Assembly (NCBI RefSeq): GCF_011440375.1
Contig: NZ_JAAOIR010000001.1
Location: 372,001-436,000, forward strand
Direction: 5' to 3'
From: Halorubellus sp. JP-L1
Lineage (GTDB): Archaea; Halobacteriota; Halobacteria; Halobacteriales; Natrialbaceae
Length of the DNA stretch: 64,000 bases
Made by a program: the position numbers and the translations under genes
Notes under the pieces: generated by a model
What the model saw: only the letters and a program-made list of their open reading frames with translations
Told to the model about the DNA's origin: nothing
The model's database searches: none
Shown here: in pieces, positions 25,562-32,783 of the stretch
How positions within the stretch are numbered: the first letter of the stretch is position 1
Layout: every line of letters starts with the position of its first letter

Positions 25562-26380
25562 CTAGTAGGAGTCTTCCATAGGATCGGAAGGAAAGTCCCT
25601 TTCAGTTGCCTTTGAGGAGTTTTCCATCTCTTTCTTATCTGTTTTTCGAATATCGTTATGGATGGTGAAACGTGGCAAATTCTCGCTTATCTCTTCGGGG
25701 AAACCTCTGTAGAGAAATCTAAATCCGACCAACATAGAGAAGTTGAAAATATAAGCACCACCAGCGACCATAATACCGGACATTAGTCCAATGAACGCTG
25801 CCAGCCACATGGATTCAATCCGAAAATTCACCAGTTGTTCGAAGGGGATGAGTCCCAATTCCCAAGCCAAAAGAAGGGAACCCCCTCCAATCGCGATTGC
25901 TTGTAGACCTCCGGCTATAATATCTGCAGCAACGTATACAAAGTCTGGGTCGTCTGTGATTTGGACCGTCCGGTCCGGGAATTTTCTGGTTGACCAAACC
26001 CTTCCGATGCCGACACCGAGAATCGTAAACACAAACTGTAGTAGGAAAATCAGGGTGTCGGAATAGGCAACGACTATCGCGCAGATTGAGACTACTAATC
26101 CCCAAAATGCGACGTAGAATACAATTAGACTGCTTCGTTTATGCTGAGAATTAATGAGATAGTCAAATGGCTGTCTATGGCTCGATTCCGGAGGAATGCT
26201 TCGTTGCACAGCAATTGAAGTGAGCACAAATATTATCAGAGAAGATACTATTCCAAGCCGTCGCCACTGGCTGTTTACATCCAATTGAGTGAAGTAGACC
26301 GATATTGCACCAAATACACCCAATATCGTGAAAAGGCTTGAAGAGCGGTCAAAAAAACCCGAAAGTTCAGATTCAGACAC
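25562..26380 (-). CDS. Hypothetical polytopic membrane protein
   Basis: A 272-residue protein with about seven hydrophobic helices (for example LFTILGVFGAISVYF, LIVFYVAFWGLVVS, FLLQFVFTILGVGIG, LMSGIMVAGGAYIF) and a charged cytosolic tail rich in Lys and Glu. I recognise no family. Its codon use is much more A/T-rich and its protein less acidic than its neighbours, which marks it as acquired DNA. It sits between a pseudogene and the tRNA-Trp fragment. Confidence 0.6.
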   Translation of the reverse strand: MSESELSGFFDRSSSLFTILGVFGAISVYFTQLDVNSQWRRLGIVSSLIIFVLTSIAVQRSIPPESSHRQPFDYLINSQHKRSSLIVFYVAFWGLVVSICAIVVAYSDTLIFLLQFVFTILGVGIGRVWSTRKFPDRTVQITDDPDFVYVAADIIAGGLQAIAIGGGSLLLAWELGLIPFEQLVNFRIESMWLAAFIGLMSGIMVAGGAYIFNFSMLVGFRFLYRGFPEEISENLPRFTIHNDIRKTDKKEMENSSKATERDFPSDPMEDSY

Positions 26381-26560
26381 ATATACTGTGCTATTTGCCA
26401 GTCCACTTAATCGTTAGCTGTCAAAATCATATAGGCCGTAATTGATGAAGGACCGAATGCTTTGACAGTCCTCATCAAGACTAACAAGTGAATTGCTCGC
26501 AGGACGTGATGACTAAATTTGGATCAAGCTTGGGTAGTTAACGATGTGAGCCGCAGAAAG

Positions 26561-26592
26561 TGGGGCCGGAGGGATGTTGAACCCCCGGATCG
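26561..26592 (-). repeat. Partial tRNA-Trp 3' end, putative distal att site
   Basis: On the minus strand this reads as the T arm and acceptor 3' strand of tRNA-Trp (GGGGGTTCAA...CCGGCCCCA). It matches 30691-30720 in the same orientation except for two single G insertions. No 5' half is present, so it is not a functional tRNA gene. Confidence 0.7.
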
Positions 26593-26704
26593 CTGCGCTC
26601 GCCTCCGTACCGTAGACCGGCTCCTTCTGGTGGATTGACGCGGTCGTGCGACCAACGCGGTCGGTTATCGGTCGTCGGCTGTATCAGTCAAACATAACAC
26701 CACA

Positions 26705-27745
26705 ATGTCAGATCCTAACCTCTCTGAAAATCCAGCCGTGAATTATAGCCCTCGACAAGCACGACGCCAGTTCCTCGAATCCAAGAAGGGCGTAGTCAAG
26801 GACTCAACCGTTCGTGCATACCGATTTCCCACGAAACACTTCATCGAGTTCTGCGAGGAACACGAGATCGAAACAACTGGAGACATATCCGGGTACGTCA
26901 TCGAGAGCTGGAAGCAACAGCGCCGGAGCGAGAACATCAAGATCGTCACTCTCCATAACAACGTGAAGCACCTCCGCGTCTTCGTTCGCTGGTGCGAATC
27001 CGCCGATTTGGTCGAGCAGGGGTTGGCCGACAAAATGACCGTCCCAAACCTCTCAAACGAACAGGCGCGGAGTGACGACACCCTCCGGCTTGATCACGCC
27101 GAGGACGTACTCCGGTATCTGAAGACCTACGAGTACGGCAGTCGGAATCACGCTCTATTCCACACGTTGTGGCATACGGGCTGTCGTATTAGCGGCGCGC
27201 TCGCTCTGGACAAGAACGACTTCGTACAAACGCGGGACAAGTCGATCCTCCAGTTCCGAAATCGGAAGTCAGCGGGAACGGCGTTGAAGAACGCAAACTC
27301 GGGTGAGCGAGACGTGACAATCTCCGAGTCGGTGCGAAAGACGCTGGTGGACTACATCGAGGGGAAACGGGAAAACGTCGAAGACGAGTACGGCCGCGAC
27401 CCACTGTTCACGACGATCAATAGCCGAGTGCCTCGCCAACGCGCCTACAAAACGCTCGTGCCGGTCACCCGTCCATGCGTTCCGACGAACGGCTGTCCTC
27501 ACGACCGAGTGATCAACGACTGTGACGCCGCCCAGTCCGTCGATCAGGCACCGAGCTGTCCATCGTCCGTCTCCCTTCACCCCATCCGTCGCGGTTCGAT
27601 AACCTACCACATTAACCGGGGCTGGCCGAAGGAAAAGTTGAGTGAGCGTGTCGATGTGTCTGTGCCCGTCTTGGACAAGCACTACGACGCCCGAACGAAG
27701 GAGCAAGAGCGAGAAGGTCGGAAGGAATACATCGACTTGTTATAG
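26705..27745 (+). CDS. Tyrosine recombinase / phage-type integrase
   Basis: A 346-residue site-specific recombinase. The N-terminal SAM-like core-binding domain spans about 20-115 and the catalytic domain 125-340. The catalytic residues are R161 (GCRISGAL), H292 and R295 (LHPIRRGS), H302 (TYHINRG) and the nucleophile Y327 (DKHYDART). A Cys-containing insert (about 255-285) separates the two halves of the catalytic domain, as in several haloarchaeal integrases. It lies 113 nt from the partial tRNA-Trp sequence, so it is the probable agent of integration. Confidence 0.9.
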   Translation: MSDPNLSENPAVNYSPRQARRQFLESKKGVVKDSTVRAYRFPTKHFIEFCEEHEIETTGDISGYVIESWKQQRRSENIKIVTLHNNVKHLRVFVRWCESADLVEQGLADKMTVPNLSNEQARSDDTLRLDHAEDVLRYLKTYEYGSRNHALFHTLWHTGCRISGALALDKNDFVQTRDKSILQFRNRKSAGTALKNANSGERDVTISESVRKTLVDYIEGKRENVEDEYGRDPLFTTINSRVPRQRAYKTLVPVTRPCVPTNGCPHDRVINDCDAAQSVDQAPSCPSSVSLHPIRRGSITYHINRGWPKEKLSERVDVSVPVLDKHYDARTKEQEREGRKEYIDLL

Positions 27746-27786
27746 CAAAATAAAACGCGAATCGCTCAATACAGCCTGCGTATCTA

Positions 27787-27999
27787 TCACTCGGATAGGG
27801 AATTAATACCGATGAATATCGAGGTCAATCCTTGGAGTACCAATAGATAACCGATACCCCACGTAATCATCGAAATCCGTCCTGCCTGACCCACCTCAGG
27901 TGCCGCGATATACATAATGATGCCAGCTAAGACCGCTCCGATACCGAGGACTGGTACTCCATAAACCAGTATCTTGGCGATAAGGTCATCTAATGCCAT
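27787..27999 (-). CDS. Small two-helix membrane protein, 70 aa
   Basis: A 70-residue protein starting MALDDLIAK, with two hydrophobic helices (about 10-32 and 45-65) separated by a short polar loop (PEVGQAGR). It is convergent with the integrase and was probably brought in with the element. Size and layout resemble VirB2/TrbC-like pilins or small viral membrane proteins, but there is no sequence support for either. Confidence 0.55.
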   Translation of the reverse strand: MALDDLIAKILVYGVPVLGIGAVLAGIIMYIAAPEVGQAGRISMITWGIGYLLVLQGLTSIFIGINSLSE

Positions 28000-28065
28000 A
28001 GTTCCTGTAATCTCAGCGATTCTATAAAGGTATCTCCGAAACAGGAGTGAGCAGTACCTCGCCTG

Positions 28066-28094
28066 TATCGACCAGAACGTCCCAACACATCGAG
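28066..28094. repeat. Element repeat, copy A
   Basis: Core ACCAGAACGTCCCAACACAT followed by CGAG. It matches three other copies inside the element. This copy is followed by the remnant of a small Cys-rich gene. Confidence 0.65.
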
Positions 28095-28112
28095 CGGGCA
28101 GGGGTCGCCGTC

Positions 28113-28235
28113 CTACTCGTCGAAGTCTTTCCTCCCCTCGATGAAACACTCCGCGCAGGGGAAGTCGTCGTGGAGGTCGTCGCAGTCACAGTTGTCGTGT
28201 TCAACTTCATCGAGGCGGCATGAGTCTTGACTGTC
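28113..28235 (-). pseudogene. Remnant of a small Cys-rich (zinc-finger-like) gene
   Basis: The minus strand encodes, ending in TAG at 28113, a protein end with CDCDDLHDDFPCAECFIEGR and DFDE. The paired Cys look like a zinc site. The frame opens at a TGA at 28236-28238 with no start codon in between, so the 5' end is lost. A more decayed copy of the same C terminus (ECFMDGRQDLAE) lies near 30038-30080. Both lie next to a copy of the element repeat. Confidence 0.5.
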
Positions 28236-28638
28236 TCATCGGGCACAGTACCCCCGTCAGCTCGGAGTCAGTCCTGCAGGGTGCTCGTATTGGCCCTCTC
28301 ACTGTCAACGGTCACTGTCGGGTAGTCAACAGCGGTATGGAGTACGACCGTCCCGACGAATGTCGCAAGTGCGCCGAAACAACGATGGAAGTACGAACCA
28401 GGCGCGCGTGGAATATCGACGCAACCTCCTCGACCGGATGGGAGAGTCGGGTCACTGCTGGAAGAAGAAACGCTTCGAGCAAAGGGAACTGTGAACTCGA
28501 TGTTGTGTGACACATGTTCCGTACTCCATCGCGTTCGTCTTCTACACCTCTCTTTATTTCTGCACATCCGAATCGAACCATCCGATACGTAGACATGCGA
28601 ATGGAACGATTCGATCGGTCATATTCCAGAGTCTTCGC

Positions 28639-29205
28639 TCATTCGGAAGGTTCGAGGACGACCCCCGATTCCCACGGATCGGGGTCGAGTGTGTCACGTT
28701 CGTTGGCAGCCCCGGTTTTCTCTGCACGGGCAATCAGCGAGTCGTCCACGTAGTACGTCACAACGGTCGTTGGAGAGTCACCGGTGACGAGGTCGTCGCC
28801 GGATTCATAAGTCTCATTGTATGTGTACTGGCACCGACCGAGGCCAGCGCGTTCATCGGTTTCGAGTGTGACCGTCCAGTCGAAGTAGCAGGATTGGGCG
28901 ATGAGTCCGCTTCCCCACCTGGCAAGCAAGGTGTTGCGACGGTAGGCACGTTCATGGGATTCGACGAATGTCTGGAGCGACTGATCATCGTACGACGTAG
29001 GCTTCGTCGGATAGTCGAGTGAATGCACTGTGTCTTCGGTCGCGCCCGGCGGTTGCTCAGCGGGGGGTCGTGATTCCGTCGGTAACTCATCACGCGATGG
29101 TGGATTCCGGTTATTGAGGACAGTATCCGTTGGAAACGAAGGGATTACACAGCCAGAAAAAAGCGGTACACCCGCGACAAGAGAGAGTAGTCTTCGACGA
29201 TGCAT
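28639..29205 (-). CDS. Hypothetical lipoprotein, 188 aa
   Basis: An exported lipoprotein. The N terminus is MHRRRLLSLVAG with lipobox FSGC (C19), followed by a Pro/Glu-rich linker to about residue 60. The rest has two Cys (SCYF and RCQY) that could form a disulfide, and a beta-rich look. No family is recognised. It is carried by the element and has lower G+C than the chromosome. Confidence 0.65.
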   Translation of the reverse strand: MHRRRLLSLVAGVPLFSGCVIPSFPTDTVLNNRNPPSRDELPTESRPPAEQPPGATEDTVHSLDYPTKPTSYDDQSLQTFVESHERAYRRNTLLARWGSGLIAQSCYFDWTVTLETDERAGLGRCQYTYNETYESGDDLVTGDSPTTVVTYYVDDSLIARAEKTGAANERDTLDPDPWESGVVLEPSE

Positions 29206-29462
29206 TACTCGCCTTGAAGGTTGTTACCGGTAAGTGCTTTGTCTGTACTGAGCGATTCGTAGGTCACCTGTACCTACCAGAACGTCTCACCGCATCGAGG
29301 CAGGTTCTCACCAGCTAACTCGGAGTGAAACATCTGCTCAGTAGGTCTGCGTATTGGTTGGGACCGCAGCCACATTAGTCAGTTGAACGATAGTTATAAG
29401 GGAGAACAAGAGCGACTGCGAATCTGCAGAAAATACTTTACAATCTACTTTCAATATTTCCC
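29206..29462. other. Intergenic region between two divergent lipoprotein genes
   Basis: It holds repeat copy B and an A+T-rich stretch (about 29395-29460) before the second lipoprotein gene that probably contains its promoter. Nothing else is seen. Confidence 0.45.
29268..29303. repeat. Element repeat, copy B
   Basis: Core ACCAGAACGTCTCACCGCAT followed by CGAG, matching copies A, C and D. Confidence 0.65.
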
Positions 29463-29924
29463 ATGAGAAAATCTCGTCGCTCGTTTATCCTTTCCGTGGG
29501 GATGGCAATGCCGATAATAGGTGGGTGCACAACGGGATTTTCTCCCGATACTCCGCCGAGTCACACCGTGAACGACCCGCCAGGTTGGTTACATGAGGAG
29601 AGGGAGTGTGAATCTGGCTACTTGCTTGCGGTGCTCGAATTGGCCGACCCCGTTGAATCTGTGGACTCGAATTCTGCAGTAGTAAAGTTCACCGAACTTG
29701 ACCAGGAGGTCAAGGCAATTGTCCGCTATAGTCTCGTACATGAGAGTGCTGCAACGTGTACGAATGCAAAATTCTTCGCACAGTTGCTCGGTACTATCGT
29801 CGATAAGGGACTGGAGCCATACAGGGAGAAGACCGGAGAGAACCCGGACTCTATTTACATCAAAAGCCAGGACTATTACTATCGGATAAGTTCGCTCAGA
29901 GTCCGAGACCAAGTCCTTCCGTGA
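29463..29924 (+). CDS. Hypothetical lipoprotein, 153 aa
   Basis: An exported lipoprotein with N terminus MRKSRRSFILSVG (a twin-Arg-like pair) and lipobox IGGC (C22). The mature part is 130 residues with Cys in RECESG and TCTNAK. No family is recognised. It sits in the element, divergent from the other lipoprotein gene, with no detectable similarity between them beyond the export signal. Confidence 0.65.
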   Translation: MRKSRRSFILSVGMAMPIIGGCTTGFSPDTPPSHTVNDPPGWLHEERECESGYLLAVLELADPVESVDSNSAVVKFTELDQEVKAIVRYSLVHESAATCTNAKFFAQLLGTIVDKGLEPYREKTGENPDSIYIKSQDYYYRISSLRVRDQVLP

Positions 29925-29990
29925 AGAATGTTGCAAGCCCAACTCCGATGGACGAGTCGTCCCTGGGACCTATCGTTGCCAGATTACCCC

Positions 29991-30045
29991 ACTGTATCTA
30001 TCAGAACGTCCCACCCATTGAGCAAGCGACTGTCGCCGTCCTACT
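29991..30045. repeat. Element repeat, copy C (long)
   Basis: Core ATCAGAACGTCCCACCCATT followed by GAG. It continues with GTCGCCGTCCTACTC, which also follows copy A, so copies A and C share about 130 bp including a decayed gene end. Confidence 0.65.
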
Positions 30046-30149
30046 CTGCGAGGTCTTGCCGACCGTCCATGAAGCACTCTGTCACGGGAGGTCGTCGATA
30101 GGGAGTTCGTCCGTAGTCAAGACCAGCCCATCGAGCCGTTTGAGCCTTT

Positions 30150-30314
30150 ATGAAGTCACGATTGCAGAGTATCTTTGCGAAACCCACGCAGAGTCAGCCA
30201 ACGCTGAGAAACGCCGAAGAACCACGCCGGATTGTCACCGCGAACAGTACGTCCCAGTGCCACTCCTCGTTTTCGCGCGAGTATGCACTTCCGCGGCCAA
30301 CTGGAGACGCCTGA
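30150..30314 (+). CDS. Doubtful small ORF, 54 aa
   Basis: An ATG-started frame beginning MKSRLQSIFAKPTQ. It has no recognised motif and no hydrophobic segment. A short A+T-rich block precedes it. It may be chance or a fragment; listed because nothing else explains the stretch. Confidence 0.2.
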   Translation: MKSRLQSIFAKPTQSQPTLRNAEEPRRIVTANSTSQCHSSFSREYALPRPTGDA

Positions 30315-30472
30315 CCGGACCCCCATTTATACCCTATCACTCTATTCTTACTGTAGAATGGAGGTCCTCCTGACGTGGGATCTATAGTCTGTAATAAGAT
30401 TGCGTACTTTAGTACATCGAGCGTGCGAGATAGGGCCCGCGCAGGCCGACCAGGAACTTGCGAGCTACTTTC

Positions 30473-30508
30473 TCTTATCTACCAGAACATCTGAACGCAT
30501 CGATCGGG
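30473..30508. repeat. Element repeat, copy D
   Basis: Core ACCAGAACATCTGAACGCAT followed by CGAT, the most diverged of four copies. Confidence 0.6.
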
Positions 30509-30690
30509 AACGACTCCACCCCTCAAGATGCAGCAATTACTGCCGATAGCGTGTATCGAGAAGACCGCTATACGGCGTGGGGGTTGTACCCCTTACCCAC
30601 TCAGATCGACGGTGAAACCAGTAGTTCAGAGCGGTATATCAACATCGGGCCACTGCCGTCTGGTGGTTTTGGAGTTTGGGAGTAAGGGTA

Positions 30691-30870
30691 TGGGGCCGGA
30701 GGGATTTGAACCCCCGATCGACTGATATCTCCGGTGTGTGCGCCTCGGAACTCCAGAGGGTCGTCGTCGCGACGCGATGATCAGTCGGTCGCTCGGTATA
30801 TCAGCTGGAGTTTCGTCCCGGGCGCGTGGCCTCTGGAGTCAGTCGCCATGCCTGGCTTGGCCACAGCCCC
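30691..30870 (-). tRNA. tRNA-Trp (CCA) with a 106-nt intron
   Basis: Read on the minus strand, the 5' half starts GGGGCTGTGGCCAAGCC (from 30870) and the 3' half ends TCAAATCCCTCCGGCCCCA (to 30691). The acceptor stem pairs GGGGCTG with CGGCCCC; the discriminator is A and CCA is not encoded. Splicing after CTCCAG (30833) and before ATCAGT (30726) gives a perfect 5-bp anticodon stem (ACTGA/TCAGT) and loop CTCCAGA with anticodon CCA. The intron is therefore about 30727-30832, with AGA and ATA as the two 3-nt bulges of a bulge-helix-bulge. The intron carries box C/D-like guide elements, as known for Haloferax volcanii tRNA-Trp. Confidence 0.95.
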
Positions 30871-30918
30871 TTGCGCTCTCTGGTTAGCCGGTTTCCAGTA
30901 AAGGGGTTTCGATTCGGG

Positions 30919-31146
30919 TTACGAGCGGTCGGCGTCGCGCCAGTCGCACTCCTGGCACTTGTAGCCGGTGACGAGTTCGGTGACGCTCGGCATGTACGTG
31001 ACTTTGACGACGTTCTCGCCGCAGTCCGGGCAGTCGCGGTCAGCGTCCTCGATGGATTCGGCTTCCATGACGTCGCCGTCTTCGACGATCTCGGCGAGTT
31101 TCTTGGCGGTGACCATGCGGCCCTGGACGACGCGGTTGGCTGGCAT
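30919..31146 (-). CDS. DUF5795-type zinc-ribbon protein
   Basis: A 75-residue protein with N terminus MPANRVVQGRMVTAKKLAE and two CxxC pairs, CPDCG (39-43) and CQECDW near the C terminus, forming a zinc ribbon. Haloarchaea keep this small protein (which I recall as DUF5795) next to the multi-spanning DUF5794 protein, as here. Function unknown. Confidence 0.8.
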   Translation of the reverse strand: MPANRVVQGRMVTAKKLAEIVEDGDVMEAESIEDADRDCPDCGENVVKVTYMPSVTELVTGYKCQECDWRDADRS

Positions 31147-31233
31147 ACTGGGTGGTGGTGGGGCGTGGAAGGTAAGGGTTCTCGTCTCGACGCCGTCGAC
31201 GCTCGAATCTGTGGCGTCGAGGGTATTCCTGGC

Positions 31234-32268
31234 TCAGAGCCAGGGTTCGCGGTCGACGTCGAGCGGGGAGTCGTCTTCGTCGTCTCCACTGGTCTCGGCG
31301 GCCTCGTCGGCGTGGTCCGCTTCGTGCTCGCCGGCTTCGCGTTCGGCCACGTCGTCGAGCGGTTCGTCGACGGCCGGTTCGTCGAGCGATTCGTCGGTCG
31401 GTGGGTCGTGGACGGCGTCGCCGAGCGCGTCGGGCTCGCGGTTGCCGCCGTCGGTGGCGGCGACGACGTCGTCGGTCGCGGCGACAGCGTGCTCGTCGGG
31501 AACGCCGGATCCGGCGTCGGGTTCGAACGCGAACAGCGCGGTGACGGCGATGACGAGCAGCGGCGCGGAGCCGACGGGGAGCTGCAGGATGGACAGCGCG
31601 AGCAGGCCGAGGGCGACGGCGCTCCCGAACCGGAAGCGGTCGATAGCCATCCGCGCGCGGAGGTGCGGCGCGAGGAGCGCGGTGAGGAGCGCGAACGCGG
31701 TCCCGGCGATGGCGCTGCCGGCGGCGAGCCAGATCAGTTCGGTGTTCGCGACGGGCTCGAGCGTCGGGTTCGAGAGGTCGAGGCTCGCGATGAGGCCCGC
31801 GCCGACGATGACGCCGGGGCGGGGGAGGTACTCGCCGATGCGAGCGCTCGCGGTCTTCGCGGCGATGGCGACGATGACGAGCGCCGCGAACCGCTCGAAG
31901 ACGTGGAGCGTGAGGACGCTCGCGAGCGTCGGCGCGATCGCTGCTTCGAGCGCGGCGCCGGCGGTCAGGACGCCGCCGACGAGGAGGATGGTGCGGACGC
32001 GTTCCATGCGGGTACCGTCCATCTCGGCGAGGACGACCGCGACGGTCGCGCTCCCGCCGAAGACGAGGAGGCCGACCTGGACGACGCCGATCGGGATGGC
32101 GCCGACGACGGGGAACGGGCCGGCGGTCTCCTCGAGTGCGCCGGCGAGGACGAGCGCGGGGAAGATGCCGTCCAGCAGCGGGAGCGCCATGACGGTGGCG
32201 AGGAGTTTCGCGTCGCCACCGACGGCGTTCTCCAGGCGGAGTGCGATGGGGTGCCTGGACGTGCTCAT
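31234..32268 (-). CDS. DUF5794-type membrane protein
   Basis: A 344-residue protein with eight or so membrane helices in residues 20-250 and an acidic, probably cytosolic tail (about 255-344, rich in Asp, Glu and Ala) ending DREPWL. The N terminus HPIALRLENAVGGDAKLLATV is typical of this haloarchaeal family. Function is not known. It lies upstream of, and probably with, the zinc-ribbon gene. Confidence 0.78.
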   Translation of the reverse strand: MSTSRHPIALRLENAVGGDAKLLATVMALPLLDGIFPALVLAGALEETAGPFPVVGAIPIGVVQVGLLVFGGSATVAVVLAEMDGTRMERVRTILLVGGVLTAGAALEAAIAPTLASVLTLHVFERFAALVIVAIAAKTASARIGEYLPRPGVIVGAGLIASLDLSNPTLEPVANTELIWLAAGSAIAGTAFALLTALLAPHLRARMAIDRFRFGSAVALGLLALSILQLPVGSAPLLVIAVTALFAFEPDAGSGVPDEHAVAATDDVVAATDGGNREPDALGDAVHDPPTDESLDEPAVDEPLDDVAEREAGEHEADHADEAAETSGDDEDDSPLDVDREPWL

Positions 32269-32542
32269 CGATGTTCGTACGGGGCGTCACCCATGCCCGA
32301 GCGGGTGGATTGCGAGCGAGTGACGGCGGCGTCGGCGGTGAGTGCTCGCGGGAATCCGAACGGGAGGGCTTTGGCTACGAGCTGCATCGGGATTGTAAAC
32401 TGGGCAGTCGAGTCGTTCGACAGTTGCCCGGCGATGCCCGATGCGGCGAAGTTCGTAGCCAGCATACACGACACACAATGGGGTGCTGGCATTAAGCGTT
32501 GTGTGAGGCATGCCCGCAAACTCCAACGAGACGTTTGGAGGC

Positions 32543-32550
32543 TTTATATA
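32543..32550 (+). promoter_or_regulatory. Strong TATA box in the guaB upstream region
   Basis: TTTATATA in a G+C-rich context, 240 nt before the guaB ATG. guaB has its own weaker TATA-like block (ACCTTTAG, 32753-32760) at leaderless spacing, so this upstream box probably drives a separate transcript. Confidence 0.6.
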
Positions 32551-32569
32551 CCTTGGCTTGGGTGCGTAT

Positions 32570-32740
32570 CCCATTCACGTTTTCTTCCGTAGAATCATTA
32601 GCAGAACCGGGTTCTGCGGGGGTGGGGAGGCGACCGCGAAGTCGATCGCGGACGCGACGCGGGTCGCGCGCACTCGACGGCGCGGCCAGTTCTATCCGCG
32701 ACCATCTGACAGGCCCGTGGGACTTCGTTCCATGGGGGCT
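32570..32740 (+). ncRNA. Candidate structured RNA upstream of guaB
   Basis: It begins about 20-25 nt after a strong TATA box. It contains a 7-bp hairpin (GCAGAAC/GTTCTGC, 32601-32617), G+C-rich internal pairing, and a 10-bp hairpin with a TTC loop (32714-32736, two G-U pairs). An ACA triplet (32708-32710) lies just before the last hairpin, loosely like H/ACA RNAs. No protein frame in this stretch is convincing. It could also be a long guaB leader. Confidence 0.3.
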
Positions 32741-32783
32741 CGCGTCTCGCAAACCTTTAGTTCGGGCCGACCGGACGGTTTAC

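Larger units (their letters stand above)
28000..28638. other. Non-coding or decayed stretch of the element
   Basis: Apart from the gene remnant at 28113-28235 and one repeat copy, I see no convincing gene in this 639-nt stretch. A minus-strand frame (28268-28567) has a short hydrophobic run but no good start or codon bias. Confidence 0.4.
29925..30690. other. Decayed right part of the element
   Basis: This 766-nt stretch holds repeat copies C and D, a decayed copy of the small Cys-rich gene end, and one short open frame. It adjoins the tRNA-Trp 3' end. I see no confident gene. Confidence 0.45.
26561..30691. mobile_element. Putative integrated element at tRNA-Trp
   Basis: About 4.1 kb lies between a diverged copy of the tRNA-Trp 3' end (26561-26592) and the real tRNA-Trp 3' end (30691). 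It has lower G+C than the chromosome, a tyrosine integrase next to the distal site, two lipoproteins, a small membrane protein and decayed gene ends. Layout and orientation are those of an integrase-mediated insertion at the 3' end of a tRNA gene. The att copies differ by two single-base insertions, so the element is probably old and immobile. No replication gene is present. Confidence 0.65.

Noticed and set aside
26561-26650. Second tRNA-Trp gene
   Set aside because: Only the T arm and acceptor 3' strand are present; no 5' half, anticodon arm or intron follows.
28268-28567. Minus-strand membrane-like protein in the element
   Set aside because: It has one hydrophobic run but poor start context and no codon bias; another frame of similar length overlaps it.
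28507-29022. Plus-strand 171-codon frame opposite the 188-aa lipoprotein
   Set aside because: The minus-strand lipoprotein has a signal and lipobox; the opposite frame has none.
30458-30685. 75-codon frame before tRNA-Trp
   Set aside because: No motif, no clear promoter and it overlaps a repeat copy; considered chance.
32241-32519. Short frames on both strands upstream of guaB
   Set aside because: Neither has a domain or consistent codon bias; the interval is better read as promoter and possible RNA.
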